A stretch of 30,741 bases of DNA from Irineochytrium annulatum (lineage: Eukaryota; Chytridiomycota; Chytridiomycetes; Chytridiales; Chytridiaceae). How positions within the stretch are numbered: position 1 is the stretch's first letter; every line of letters begins with the position of its first letter. Below, one piece after another: positions 10,100 through 21,127 of the stretch. The stretch covers positions 1 to 30,741 of the forward strand of contig JADGJL010000220.1 of NCBI GenBank assembly GCA_027600665.1. Reading direction: 5' to 3'. The translations under genes were made by a program, and so were the position numbers. Under the pieces are notes generated by a model that was given only the letters and a program-made list of their open reading frames with translations, was not told the origin of the DNA and made no database searches.

Positions 10100-10764
10100 T
10101 TGTGCGCGGCAGCTCTTGCGAGCGATGGATTTGTTACTCCGACGCTCCCTTTTTTACACGTTTCTTAATTACTGTTGATTTAATGGTTACAGTCATTCCC
10201 TTTCTTATGTTGGTTGTCCCATCATTAATTGGCAAATACGTCACTACTTTACACATGTATCATCGTAAGAGAGCCTTGAAGTTATATGTCGTTTCCTGTG
10301 CTGTAGCTCCATCAACACTGGATACCGACCGCTTATAAAAAAAGATAACTCGAAATCCTAATAAACTCAAGGAAGTGCAGTGAGCAGTTAATCACGATTA
10401 GTCTTATCCGATCAGTCACATCCCTACTCAGTACCGCGAGTCGCGATTCGCACCCTTTCTCCTGGACTTCGTGAGAAATCAAAGACCTCACGTCGCATCA
10501 ACCGTCTTTCTGGTTCGTCTTCTCCCTACTTCACGAGACCTCTTCGCTCGCTCGAATGAAGGCTAATCGGTGTCCTAGCTTGTAAACCCGTCATATCGGT
10601 GTATTTAACGTTGATATGCTCCAGGCACGGCCAGCCACCATGTTTAGTTTCCTCCCAGCAGCATTGATGGCGACATGCACGGACCTGAAGATAAGTGCGG
10701 AGGTGAGGGAACATAGGCACATCAACGTCCTTGAGCAAGCCTTTTGCTGTGAACAAGCGCCAAA
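10100..10764. other. 665-bp intergenic region
   Basis: No frame here has a recognisable domain. The left part is AT-rich (3' UTR of the seven-TM gene, A7 run near 10338). The right part, about 10440-10764, is mixed and should hold the promoter of the oxidoreductase gene. A 134-codon open frame beginning at 10616 runs into the oxidoreductase gene in the wrong frame and is not supported. Confidence 0.4.
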
Positions 10765-11780
10765 ATGCCATCAGTGGACCCGTCGAACACCAACAGCAAC
10801 GTCGCCTCGGGTGAGCTCTTCCCGGCCCCGGGTCGCATCCGCTGTCCTAGGCGAGGACTTTGCTAACGCTGGACCTCACCTTCCTCGTCGGTTCCCTGCA
10901 TGCAGGCGACGTCGTAGCCAATCTTACCTTCTACAAAGGCACGACCGACGGCCAGCCACCCTACCGCTACGTGGCCGCCCGGCGTTGCCCCGACGGTGTC
11001 CCGCGTCACAACGTCATTAACGAAACCCACCCGATCACGATTCGGGACCTGCGCGGATCTGAGCAGAACATCAGCCTCGACCGCCACGCCTTCCTTCCCG
11101 TCCGCGGTGCACCCACGAGCCTGAACGCCACGGTCGCTTTGTCGGATCCGAGCAGCGACTTTGCCATCGACGCGAAGGTGAAGGCGGTGTATTATCCCGA
11201 GGTCGAGGAGCTCTTGAAGAAGGAGGTGGCAGGGGTGCACACGGTCCACGTGTTCTCGCACATCCTTCGCAGCGGGACAGGGCTGTTTGAGGCGGCGTCT
11301 AAGCCTGCGGACGCGGCGCATGTCGACCAGACTTGGGAGATGGGCTGGGGTCGGGTCGACCTTTTGCCAGATGAGGCTATGGCCGCGCGCGCTCGAGCAG
11401 GGCAGGAACGCGTTCGGATCATCAACGTCTGGCGGCCGATCATCGACGGCGGTGGGCCGCTGCAGGATCACCCGCTTGCCTTTGCGGACTCGCGGACGGT
11501 CGAGGACGACTCGATGGTGGCCGTGAAGACGTACCTGTGGAACCGAGATGGAGAGAACGCGGCCGTGAAGTACGCCGAGGGGCAGGAGTGGTGGTACTGG
11601 AGCGGGATGGAGAGCGATGACGTGTTGCTAATCAAGTGCTTTGACTCTGATACTGAAGTCGGCGGCGGTGAGGCCGGGCGGAGGGGTAGGACGCCGCACA
11701 CGTCGTTTGTTCACTCGAGGACGCCGGAGGGCGCGAAGGCGAGGGAGAGCATTGAGATGAGGTGCCTTTGCATTGGCTAA
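10765..11780 (+). CDS. CmcJ/NvfI-like (AsaB family) oxidoreductase
   Basis: Exons 10765-10810 and 10906-11780 give 306 aa. The protein matches the family of the cephamycin protein CmcJ, fungal AsaB and NvfI. Signs, in order, are VANLTFYKG near the start, the central HVDQTWEMG, RVRIINVWRPI, PLAFADSRTV, WWYWSGMESDDVLLIKCFDS, and the closing RTPHTSF with ARESIEMRCLCIG. NvfI of this family is a non-haem iron enzyme; an HxD (HVD) and a distal His (PHTSF) are consistent with such a metal site, though I infer this. Members oxidise small molecules, often in secondary metabolism, but no biosynthetic partner gene lies nearby. A Gly/Arg-rich insert (GGGEAGRRGR) just before PHTSF is unusual. The substrate is unknown. 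Confidence 0.83.
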
Positions 11781-11981
11781 TTGAACCTTTATTGCGGGGG
11801 ACACCAATCTTAAATACATTACCTGCGGTTTAATCCGTATCAATGTCGACTTCACTCTGTTTTCTGAACACTATTTTGGGCAAGCTCATTGTGGCGTTCC
11901 CATTCTGAGGTTGGTCCGGATTTAGCCCCCGGTCCGTTCAGCCTTCTTCGGTGTCTGCTCTGCATCACTCCACTTCCCGAC

Positions 11982-13584
11982 ATGCTCCTCCCCACCCTCT
12001 CGCTGGCGTGCTGGCTGGCGGCCGCCGTCTTCGCCGCGCCCTCTACCCTTGCGCCGAACGAGCCGCCGGATGGCAAGGTGGGCCGGTACGATCATGCGGT
12101 CCCGGGACTAAGCATATCTCTCCCGCCAGGTCCTTCTTGGAGCCTGGCTCGACTATGCCGGTGACGGCGCTAATGACAGGCCAATTCAATTTAATCAAAG
12201 GATCGGCTACAATGTGAGCCGACTGGGTACTGGCTGACGCGATCCATGGGCTGACGCGACCTTGACAGGCTGCCAACTTCCAGCTCGTTCAAACGATCCC
12301 GGTCTCCATGGCCTTCGGCGTTCCGAACGTGGCAAACCTCTCCCTCCTGACCGAGGGCACCGACGCGTCTGTCTTCATCACCATTTATCCCAACACGGGA
12401 ACGGGTGACGGCATCTCAGAGATCAAGCAATCGGACTACGACGATCTCGCGAGCCAGGTGCAGGGTATCCTGAACTCAACGGGACGAAGCGTCTTCATTC
12501 GATACGCGCCGGAGATGAACGGGGATTGGATGATCTACAACGCGGCCGGCCCGACGGCGTTCTTCGCTAGCTGGAGGAAAATGGTCAACACGGTGCGAGC
12601 CCTGAATCCCGCGAAGGTTGCGTTCGTGTGGTCGCCGAATATCGCTATCGGGGCTAAGCCGTACGCGGATTGGTGTGAGTAGCTCATTCAATACAGAACC
12701 CCTCCCCCCACCCTTTTGTTTTCTTTTAAACATACTCACTAATAAACGCGTTAGACCCCGGAGATGCGTATGTCGACTGGGTTGGTCTTTCGATCTACTG
12801 GAAGGGACCGTACCCGGACTATCCTTGGATTAAGAACACGCTCGCGGACCCATGTACAGATTTGCCCGTTTCCTACATCATGGCCGTTTTTAACCTGGTG
12901 TTTGTAGCGTTTTTTACCAACACGCTCGACCTCGACGGCTTTTACCAGACGTATTCGGTCGCAGCGAACAAGCCGTTTATGATGTCCGAAGGCGGTGGGA
13001 CTTACCATCTGAACTACTCAGACGGTGGCGCTTTCCAGGTACGGTCTTGCTTGTTCATCAACCATTCTTGCTGGATCACTAAACCCGCACGTGTCCTTGC
13101 TTTAAAACAAATGCAGCCCTGCGGCGGCGTCACGAACCAGTCGCAGATCATTATGTCGTTCTGGAACTCCTTTCTCTTTAACCCGGCCTTCTACGCGTCC
13201 TACCCAAAGGCCAAGATGTTTAACATGTTCGAGTTCCTCAAGGAGGAGAGCGACATGGGCACCCATGTCTGGCGTGACTTCCGGGCGACCTTCGATCCAG
13301 CTACGGTCGCGGCCTTTACGGCTCAGTTGCAGACCTTTACCGCACAGGGGTTATTCCAGTGGGCGAACGCGGTTGCTCCGGTAACGACGACCACCACAAC
13401 GACGGCGTCGGCGACCATGACGGCGACCGTGTCGGCGGCTGGGACGACGGCTTCGGCGGCGGTGACTAGTGTAGACAGTAGTTCAATGACGACGACGAAA
13501 GCGAGCGCAGGCGTCGCGACGGTGTCGGCGGCCGTGACCATGGCCATGGGCTTGATTGTGCTTGTAGCCGTCTTCGTGGTCTGA
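11982..13584 (+). CDS. secreted GH26-like beta-mannanase with Thr/Ala-rich, GPI-type tail
   Basis: Six exons (11982-12077, 12130-12213, 12269-12674, 12755-12853, 12908-13038, 13117-13584) join to 427 aa. Residues 1-19 are a clear signal peptide (MLLPTLSLACWLAAAVFAA). The catalytic domain resembles GH26: LGAWLDYAGDG at the start, IRYAPEMNGDWMIY with the likely acid/base E142, FASWRKMVNTVR, FVWSPN, VDWVGLSIYW, and KPFMMSEGG with the likely nucleophile E256. The motif reads PEMNG where classical mannanases have HEMNG, so the substrate may differ from mannan. A Thr/Ala/Ser stalk (from about residue 360) and a last hydrophobic stretch suggest anchoring to membrane or wall. Introns 4 (54 nt) and 5 (78 nt) lack in-frame stops. 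Confidence 0.83.
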
Positions 13585-14138
13585 GATTTGCATTGTCTCC
13601 CGTCCTAAGAGCATCCTGCTTCCTTTTACCATCTATTGCGTATTTCTTTTGCTGGTTTTTCTTGTTATCCGCCTGAAAACATTTGTCACTTGTTGCAATT
13701 ATTGTTAATGTTGTAGTTATGTACTTTATAAGTCGAACTTTGAATATGGTTGAGATCTTGGCAGCGATCGAAAGAAAATGACCATCATGCACAAGGATAC
13801 CAAGGCGCACATAATGCCCGTTATATGCTGAGAATTAATTTCGTTCGATTCAAGTCCTCTGTTTGACGTGGCTCTTTACCAACCATTTTCATCAATTAAA
13901 CATTCTTCTTCTTTTAATGAATTTCCTTCAGTCAAATATTTTTGTGTTTAGCTTTACACTTCGCTGTAGCTAAAATAATTACAGTTACTCAACAGACCCA
14001 GTTATGTAATACACGGCACAATATGCACGGTTAGAACTATGAAAATGCGGCTCAGTGCGGTGGATGATGTTAAATAAATCAAAAAGCCAATCAGACGGGC
14101 GGGCGCCTTAGTCCTCATAAATGTAGTCCAGTACCAAG
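13585..14138. other. intergenic between convergent genes
   Basis: AT-rich, 554 bp, with runs such as TTTTTCTTG and ATTAATTTCG. It lies between the stop codons of the GH26-like gene and the large minus-strand membrane protein gene, so it should carry both polyadenylation regions. I see no gene, repeat or RNA. Confidence 0.45.
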
Positions 14139-17100
14139 CTAGATGTTCGAGGGCCGACATAACTTCAGCTTCCCAACGGCGTTCTCCCGTGTGCTATTTT
14201 TCGCTAGTCTCACGACAACATCCTCCGCGTTAATGTGCATCAGACTAGCGGCCTCCTCTCGTATCGCAACGACCGCCCGAAGCGGGGACTTTAGGATGTT
14301 GACGCTCGAATTAATCGCGCTCGATTCCCCAAGGTTTCTTGTTAACACCCAAACAAGAAGGTGGAAGACGACTAGGAATCCGACGAGGCCCACCAGCGCC
14401 GTCGCCAGGACGCGAGCCCATGGGTACGTCAGACTGATTTGGCCTGATATTTCCGTTAGTAAAACCGGACGGGCATAGTCAGTACATACCCCTGCCCGTC
14501 TGGCCGACGTAGGTACATGGCACGCGGTCAGATGTCGCTTCATATTGGCTTAATATATGCTGAGCAACCGCGCCTGTAAGGGCAACGACACCGCGCCACA
14601 TGACAGCGGGATGATAGCGACCTAAGCAACACGGAATTTGATTATGTTAATATCATGTCAAAGCCAAAATTTGGGGTTCTCTAACCGTCAGGCAATGTTC
14701 CCCATTGCATAAGGTTGCAAAAGGTTGCCCCTTGCGTTGGATAGTACGGCGACTTACTGTTGAGCAACTCTAGGCCGCTTGCAATGGCGGCGGATAGGTC
14801 GAAAGTGCTGCCTTTTGCACCTGCAGCAGGAACCTGACCGTATGTGTGTTCGGCGGATGTTCCGAGTTCAAAAGCAATCCCTTTCACAGCCACTGAGTTC
14901 ATCGTCACGGTCGTTTTCCGAGCCCACTCATCAACCTTGAAGTCGTAAGATATATCCGCGTAGAGTTCTCCAAGCTTCACAGTACAGACTTGCAAAATTG
15001 CAGTCGCCGGGTCCCGGTAGGAATGCGAACCGGCCGGGAGGGTAACATTGAATTCGAGGATGGTTTCGGTGCTGATTGCCACGAGGTTACTCACGGAAAT
15101 TCCGGTGCCCAAGCCAACAGTCGCCGGGTCTACGGGGATCGGGTCGTCGCAAATTGCCGAGATACGGTAGCCGATGCCGGAGGCCGTGATCGAGAATTCG
15201 CTCATGGGCGTGTCGACGGGCCAGGCGGGCCAACCGCCAATGACCCCATCAAGAAGAGGAAGACCGTACTGATATACGCGTGCGAAGTCCGTATTGCCCT
15301 GTAGGTAATGCCCAAATTCCGTCGGAAACCGCAAATTGCTTGCATTGTATGTCGCTGGGATGCACTCGCCAACCAATATCAGGTGATCGACTGGTTTCCA
15401 CATCAGACTTAGCCCCACAAGAGTAACAGCGGCTTCGGCCGAAAGCGAGAGGATGAAAATGAGCGTATGGAAGTGATCGACATGTCCGGAACCTCGTCTT
15501 GAATTTGGCAACACTTCCCTTAATGACAGACCTTTTTTCACCAGCAGGGAAGCGAGATTTGCCGTGCGTACCATTTCAAGCACATGACCCGCGCTCATGC
15601 TGAAAAATCGGCAAATGGCGGCCAGCACAGAATGCATTAAATTGTACTGATGAAGAAGCCGCGTTAATTTCTTGTCAAGATAGGAAGAAGGCGAGTAGCT
15701 TACAATCATAATATCTCCCGTTTCTCTTCCGATAAGGCACCACAAGAGGCCCGTTTGAAGAACGAGCGCGGTCAGCATGATGAGAGTCACACAGGTGATG
15801 CCAAACAATGGCTCGTCCCTCAACCTTTCCCATGCCTGTGTCGCCTTCATAGCCGTCGCGTACAAGCTCGATCTGAGAATAGCCTGCTTTATAAGGGTGA
15901 CGCCATCATTATCAGCCCCCGAACCAACGGAGGACAACGAGTGTGCCTTTGGGGCGAGGGGCGACGGTCGCCTGGGTCCACCCAACTTCGAAAGGGCCGT
16001 GAGCGCCTCCTTCTCATCCCCGGACTGCCGTCGCATGCTCGGCAACCTGTATTCCCTCCCGGGTGCCAACTTGACAACCTTCGACGTCGCCCCTAGCTTG
16101 ATCACGCCCACGTCCTCGCCCCGCGTTGCCTTGCACTCCCCGAGCCTTACTCCCACCGCTCGCATCTCCGCCTCGACCCTCCTCCATTCCATCCCGCAAG
16201 CCACATTCTCGGGCACGAGCTCTGCCAGCTCGTCCCAGAGCGCGTGGAGCGCCACCATCGGGTCCGTCAGCACGTGCACGCCGCGTTGAACGTTGCGGGC
16301 GTGCTTGGCTGACCGTGAGACGAACCAGCCCGCGGCCTGGAGGAGGACCATCAAGGTCGTGAGGCCGACCAGGGCGGTCACAATGTCGCGGGCCAGAGGG
16401 TAGGCCGTCACGATACGCCCGGAGCCCTTATGGCCCATGTAGGTGCAGGTCGCCTTGGCGGAGGAGTTATACTGCATCGTGACGTAGTGCCCCGTCGCGC
16501 CAGCGATGGCGGAAACGCCGCGCCACATGAGCTCCGGGTGGTATAGGCCTGAAAGAGCCACTAAGTTAGAAAAATGGCAACTAAATTTGACCCTCTCACC
16601 GTCAGGTAGAGTGGCCCATCGGAGCAGGTTTGCGTAAGCGACTTCTTGCGTGGGCATGTAAGGGCTTTCCTGCGCAATCAGGTGCAGCCCCTTGCTCATG
16701 AGCGGAAGGATGTCCAGACCGTCTTCGACGGCCGCGCTGGCGTTCCCGTATGCCACCGTGACGTCGTCAAATGTGTACGTATGGCTCTGCTCCTGGGTTA
16801 TCTCTAGGCTCCGGCCGTGCGGACTCCGAACATCCAGCTGTATGATCTGCCCGCCCGTCACCATGAGCCACTCGTCCGAGACGAACGAGAATTCGACGTC
16901 GACCTCGACCGGGGCGAGCCGGACGGCACATTGCTGCTTGATCGGGTGGGCGGCGAGCGGCGCATAGGAGTGCGAGTTTGCCGGGACCGTCACGGTCACG
17001 ACGAAGTTAAAGAGAGATTCGATAAAAAGCTGGTGTTCGACGCTGAAGTAGGTCGCGTGGTCGGTTACAGAGACGTTGGTGTTGAGCACGGGGTCTCCAC

Positions 17101-18694
17101 ACTCGACGCCGACGAGAAAGCCGACGCCGGCGCCCCTGACCGAGAAGCTATCCGATGGCGTCACCAATGGCCATGCCGCCCAACCACCGATAATGCCGTT
17201 GGCGAGGGGAAGGCCGTAGTTGTAAACTATATAAAGGCAACCTTACGCTTTAGCGAAGAGATTGTAACGGAAAGTAGGGAGAGGAGTTACGTTGCGCAAA
17301 ATCCGAGTCGCCCTCCAAAAACTGCCCGAAATTATTCGGAAACTTGACGTCGACACCATAATAGTCGGCGGGGATGCAACTCCCCGTCATGATGGGCTCC
17401 ATGACCGGTGTCCAGTGAAGGCCCAGGCCCACGGCCGTGAGAACGATTTCGGCCGTAAAGCCCAACGTCAGGACAATTGTCCTGAATTTGTCGCCCTTTT
17501 TCGCGTGTTTGCGCGCCGGGAAGACGGCCGTGAAACCTACGCCTTTCTTGATCAAAGTGGTGGCCTCGCGTGCGAGGCAAACCTGGTTCACGACGTGTAC
17601 TGAGGCCATAGTGAAGAAGCGGGCAAAGGCCGCCATGCAGGCATGAGTCATGTTGTATATCTAAGCGTGCCCGTTCAGTACCGTTCGCTCTCGCAGCAAA
17701 TCAAAACAAACCATGATTTCTGGCAGGGTCTGACCCAAGAGGAGCCACAGCAGGAGAACAAGTAGAAGGCCACTGACTACCATTACAATGCAACCAAATA
17801 TCACGTTCAAAGTCACGTCGTTCATGTGCGCGTTCAAGGACACGATGGCGGATTCGAAACGCTTGTAAAGCGACGAGCCCATGAGAAAAACTCTCCAACG
17901 ACCGTAGATGCCAACAGGCCTAAAGACAGCCGTCAGAGTTTTATGAGGTGAAATGTCGGGAAAAGCAGACTCACGCGGTCGCCGAGGCGGCAGTCGACAC
18001 CCTGCTGCCCCTCCTTTTGTCGTGGTTATAGTCCCTTTCATCGTCCGAGCCTCCCTTTTCTCCCCCGCTGCCCAAACACCGGCTTGAATGTGGGGAAGTC
18101 GAGTGGCGAGACCCCGGCACCTTCCACGAAGGCGCAGGATTCTTATCCAAGAAGGGGTAGTGCGGTTTGGCGCCCAACTCTTCATCTTCCTCCTCCCGGT
18201 CGTCGTCATCCGAAGATGACGCGGCGCTTCTCTCCACTCGTGGCTCAATAGCAGCCTCGATGTCCGCCTTCGATGTTAACGCGCTTTTCACGACACGATC
18301 GCACGAACGCCATGGCAGAGACGCGTCACCGTCTTCCTCGGGAGCTAGAAGGAGAGTCCATGTCAGTCGAGAACCTCCTGAACGACTTGCACTTACCACG
18401 ATCGTGTTGGCGCGGCTCCTCGAAGTCCACGCTCCGGCGGACCCTTAAGCCGGGAACACGAAGAGCCGACGCTGACGTGTGCTCGTGCAGCGACTTTCGG
18501 CGGACCGGATGGTCGAGTGCTGGCGCATGCTCCTCGATCTCGCTCTTGGCTTCATCCAAGGACCCGCCCGAGGGCAATGTCGAGGTAGGAAAGATGGCGT
18601 GTCGCGAGTCGCGAGGCAGTTCGCCAGGGTCGCTTGGCAGCATGAGGTCGTTTTGAGGAGGCCGAGGGTCAACAAGGGGGACAAGATTAACCAT
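14139..18694 (-). CDS. large membrane protein made of two homologous four-TM halves, unknown function
   Basis: Nine exons (18694-18397, 18344-17975, 17919-17712, 17660-17291, 17226-16600, 16548-15704, 15646-14686, 14621-14490, 14443-14139) join without a frame break to 1371 aa. Residues 1-220 are cytosolic-type and acidic/Ser-rich. Half 1 has TMs near 262-286, 296-320, 353-375 and 679-700; half 2 near 875-899, 910-930, 967-988 and 1282-1304. In each half a domain of about 300 residues sits between the third and fourth TM, with four matching cysteines: SCIPADY/ECIPATY, ECGDP/ICDDP, QCAVRL/VCTVKL, TCTYMG/PCTYVG. Further matches are SPYMPTQ/SPYYPTQ and LPDG in both. No family is recognised. The donor after LPEIM is GTTTGT, a weak but plausible site. 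Confidence 0.8.
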
Positions 18695-19311
18695 GTCCCT
18701 GGCTCGGGATTTACCTAGCCGCCACGTCGATCGACGCGAGAAGGGCTTCGGCAACGGTCAAGGGCCTCATTTGTCTGTCAAAATTTCCGAGTCACCGATA
18801 ATAAATAAACCAGAACATTTTTGAACTAAAAGCGAAAGAAAGAAGAACTCCCTATATTTTTCGTATCTTTTTTTTCGCATTGCTTAAATAATTGCAATTG
18901 CGACCTCATCTTTTATCTACAACAAATAATTCCATTTCGAGTCGTACGGACCATGGAGAAAGCTGGCACGAAAGGTAGCAGAGGTGATGAAGCTTCGTGA
19001 CAACAACGACGCGACCGTCATAATATCGGGTTATCAAGCATTTATTTAAAGGCAGCGTGAAAAAACATGAGGGAATGCTGGTTGGGAGTGATGTCGAATT
19101 GTAGCTACAACACGGAACAGTCACGTCAGAAGAAGCAAGGAAAACGACAACGGTATCAAACAAAGTGTCCTTGTGCCATCATAAGGGGCGCGAGAACAAA
19201 AGTTTAGGATTCATTTGGGGATGATCAACATCAAGAGGGTTCATACCAGACATAGGAAACATTTGACTGCATAAAAGTTTGCAGCAACAACGGCCAATAC
19301 AAGAAGTTAAA
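18695..19311. other. promoter of the large membrane gene and 3' region of the DOMON gene
   Basis: Both neighbours are on the minus strand, so the left part (18695 to about 18850) is the promoter and 5' UTR of the membrane-protein gene, with a CCGAGTCACC patch and AT-rich sequence at 18800-18905. The right part is the 3' UTR of the DOMON gene. I see no gene. Confidence 0.4.
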
Positions 19312-20013
19312 TTACAAAAGATGCGCCAACAACGCAACGAACGCGGCCACGCCGCCGAACGCGACAGATCGGTCGGCCCTCGAAGGCGTCGTCACCTTGG
19401 CCGTGGTAGTCGCGGGCTTGCCGCTCGACGCCGGCGCGCCCGTCGACTGCACAGGGGTTGACATGGGCATTGTCATCGAACCGCCCATGGTCGCGGGCAG
19501 TGTCGCGAAGAGGCTCGCCGTCCCGCTCGTGACAGACTTGTCCGTGTGCTGAACCGGCTTGCCGTTCACGAGGTCGCCCATGGCCCACAGGAAGAACCCT
19601 TGTTGTGGGATTGTAATGTTCCCCGCCGTCAGGGGCCTCGTGAAGACGGCCGTCAGGACGCCGTTCGCGTAGGAGCTCATGCCCACGTCGAGCGTGGCCG
19701 GGTCGTTCGCAAATGCGTCGGCGAGGCCGTCCTCACCCCCTTTGATGCCGGACTGGTGCTGGAGGGTGACGGTGGAGCCGTCGAGGGTGTAGAAGAGGAA
19801 GAGGTCAGCGCCGCCCATGCCCGGGTCATCCTGGCCCGTTAAACCGAGCCCGACCCATTTGGTGGACGCGAGAGTGGACTTGACCGTGATCTGTGCCGTG
19901 TTGGGGTCCGCGAGGACGGCGGAGTAGGAGGCGTACGGGGAGGTGAAGTCCGCGAGGACCCCTGGGGCGATGAGGGAGGCCGTGGCCGCGAGAATGAGGG
20001 ACGAGGCGATCAT
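19312..20013 (-). CDS. DOMON-domain surface protein, signal peptide and GPI-type tail
   Basis: Single exon, 233 aa. The first 21 residues are a signal peptide (MIASSLILAATASLIAPGVLA). The body is a beta-rich DOMON-type domain: ITVKSTLASTKWVGLGLTGQ, a GMGGADLFLFYTLDG segment, then GFFLWAMGDLVNGKPVQHTD. DOMON domains often bind haem or sugars and occur in fungal cellobiose-dehydrogenase cytochromes and in eukaryotic surface proteins; here the ligand is not evident. Met residues in the last part (ATMGGSMTMPMSTP) lie in a Ser/Thr-rich linker, and a final hydrophobic stretch (SVAFGGVAAFVALLAHLL) fits a GPI signal. No intron is needed, unlike most neighbours. Confidence 0.78.
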   Translation of the reverse strand: MIASSLILAATASLIAPGVLADFTSPYASYSAVLADPNTAQITVKSTLASTKWVGLGLTGQDDPGMGGADLFLFYTLDGSTVTLQHQSGIKGGEDGLADAFANDPATLDVGMSSYANGVLTAVFTRPLTAGNITIPQQGFFLWAMGDLVNGKPVQHTDKSVTSGTASLFATLPATMGGSMTMPMSTPVQSTGAPASSGKPATTTAKVTTPSRADRSVAFGGVAAFVALLAHLL

Positions 20014-20253
20014 GGTGATGTTGGTGGTGGTGGAAGATGGGAAGGGATAGGAAGTGAGATAGGAGGGAGTCTCCTGTTAAAACTGACCGCTTAAGTTGAC
20101 ACGCCTGAAACGGACCTAAAACGCCGACGAGCGTTTCAGCAGCTGTTGTTAGAAGAGTGTTGCTAGTTACTTGCAGCACAGATAACTGGGCCAAATAGAA
20201 GCTATTCTCGCTAAGGGGCTCTGAACTGGAGCAAGTCATGTTGCCACAAACAA

Positions 20254-21079
20254 TTAACCGCCGCGGTCACTCAACCTCTCCCTCATATTTTCCACCAACT
20301 GATTGTACAGTCCCATCATTGCCACAATCCGGCTCTTCAACCCTCGCCCAAACTCGATAGCATCCATCGCCTCGTTGTACATGTCACCGGGCCGAATACT
20401 ATCGTCTTCTTCTCCTTCGGTCACGCTCAACGCCCCATTCTCAAGCTCTTCGTCCTCCCTTGCGGCTTGGATGAGCAGGGCCGTTGAGATCTCCTCCTCG
20501 TGGTTCAGGTGCTCCACAAACCTTACGATCTCGAGCGCCTCGTCAGACTTGTCGGAGGCATGGGATTCTGATGGAAGGTCCTCGACGTCGCGATCTCTCA
20601 CTGGTGGTGATGGCGTCCTGGGACGGTGTTGTCGATGGCGGCGCCTCGGGTCGTTAGATCTGCTTCGCCGAGACGGCGGAGGAACCCCATTCCTGTATGC
20701 ACAGCCGTCAATACATGATCTCCGGCCACAGAAATAATCCTTACGAATGCCGCTCCGCAAATCCGGCCACGGTGTCATGGTTCCTCCCGCCCCTCTGCTT
20801 CTGCCGACCATGCGAGGCCGAGGCGCTTCTCTGACGATTCCCCGGTCTACTCCGCGGCGGATTCAGTCCGATCCTGTCCTTCTCCATGTCCAGCGCTCGT
20901 TCCCTGATCATGTTCTCAAGCTCCATTTGCTTCGTTCGCAGCGCGTGTACGGCATCCAGCGCCCGCCGCTCGATCTCGATTAAGTCGATTCGGTCATTTT
21001 GATAGCGGACGTCTTGCTCCCGCCGGAGGACGACTCCCTCGCGACGCAGCGTCCGCAAAGTATTGTTGCTCCGACTCAT
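20254..21079 (-). CDS. unknown coiled-coil protein with Ser/Arg-rich middle
   Basis: Exons 21079-20745 and 20692-20254 join to 257 aa. The first 80 residues are an alpha-helical, charged stretch typical of a coiled coil (RTLRREGVVLRREQDVRYQ, ERRALDAVHALRTKQMELE). The middle (about 85-150) is rich in Arg, Ser and Pro. The C-terminal third is acidic, then ends in a second helical segment (DAIEFGRGLKSRIVAMMGL, YNQLVENMRERL). I do not recognise a family; the layout suggests a scaffold or nuclear/cytoskeletal protein, which is inference only. It shares a promoter of 48 bp with the mS35 gene. Confidence 0.6.
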
Positions 21080-21127
21080 CGTGAAAGTCTTCTTGGAGTC
21101 GTCAATTTCACTATTCGCCCATTTGCA
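21080..21127. promoter_or_regulatory. 48-bp gap between divergent start codons
   Basis: Only 48 bp separate the ATG of the minus-strand coiled-coil gene and the ATG of the plus-strand mS35 gene. Such a gap is too small to hold two separate core promoters, so transcription start sites must overlap or lie within the opposite gene. No TATA or CCAAT motif is seen in it. Confidence 0.5.

Noticed and set aside
10863..11471. 202-codon minus-strand frame
   Set aside because: Antisense of the CmcJ/NvfI-like gene, which has clear family motifs on the plus strand.
20999..21127. In-frame extension of mS35 upstream of 21128
   Set aside because: It overlaps the start of the divergent coiled-coil gene and lacks an ATG; the ATG at 21128 begins a good mitochondrial targeting sequence.
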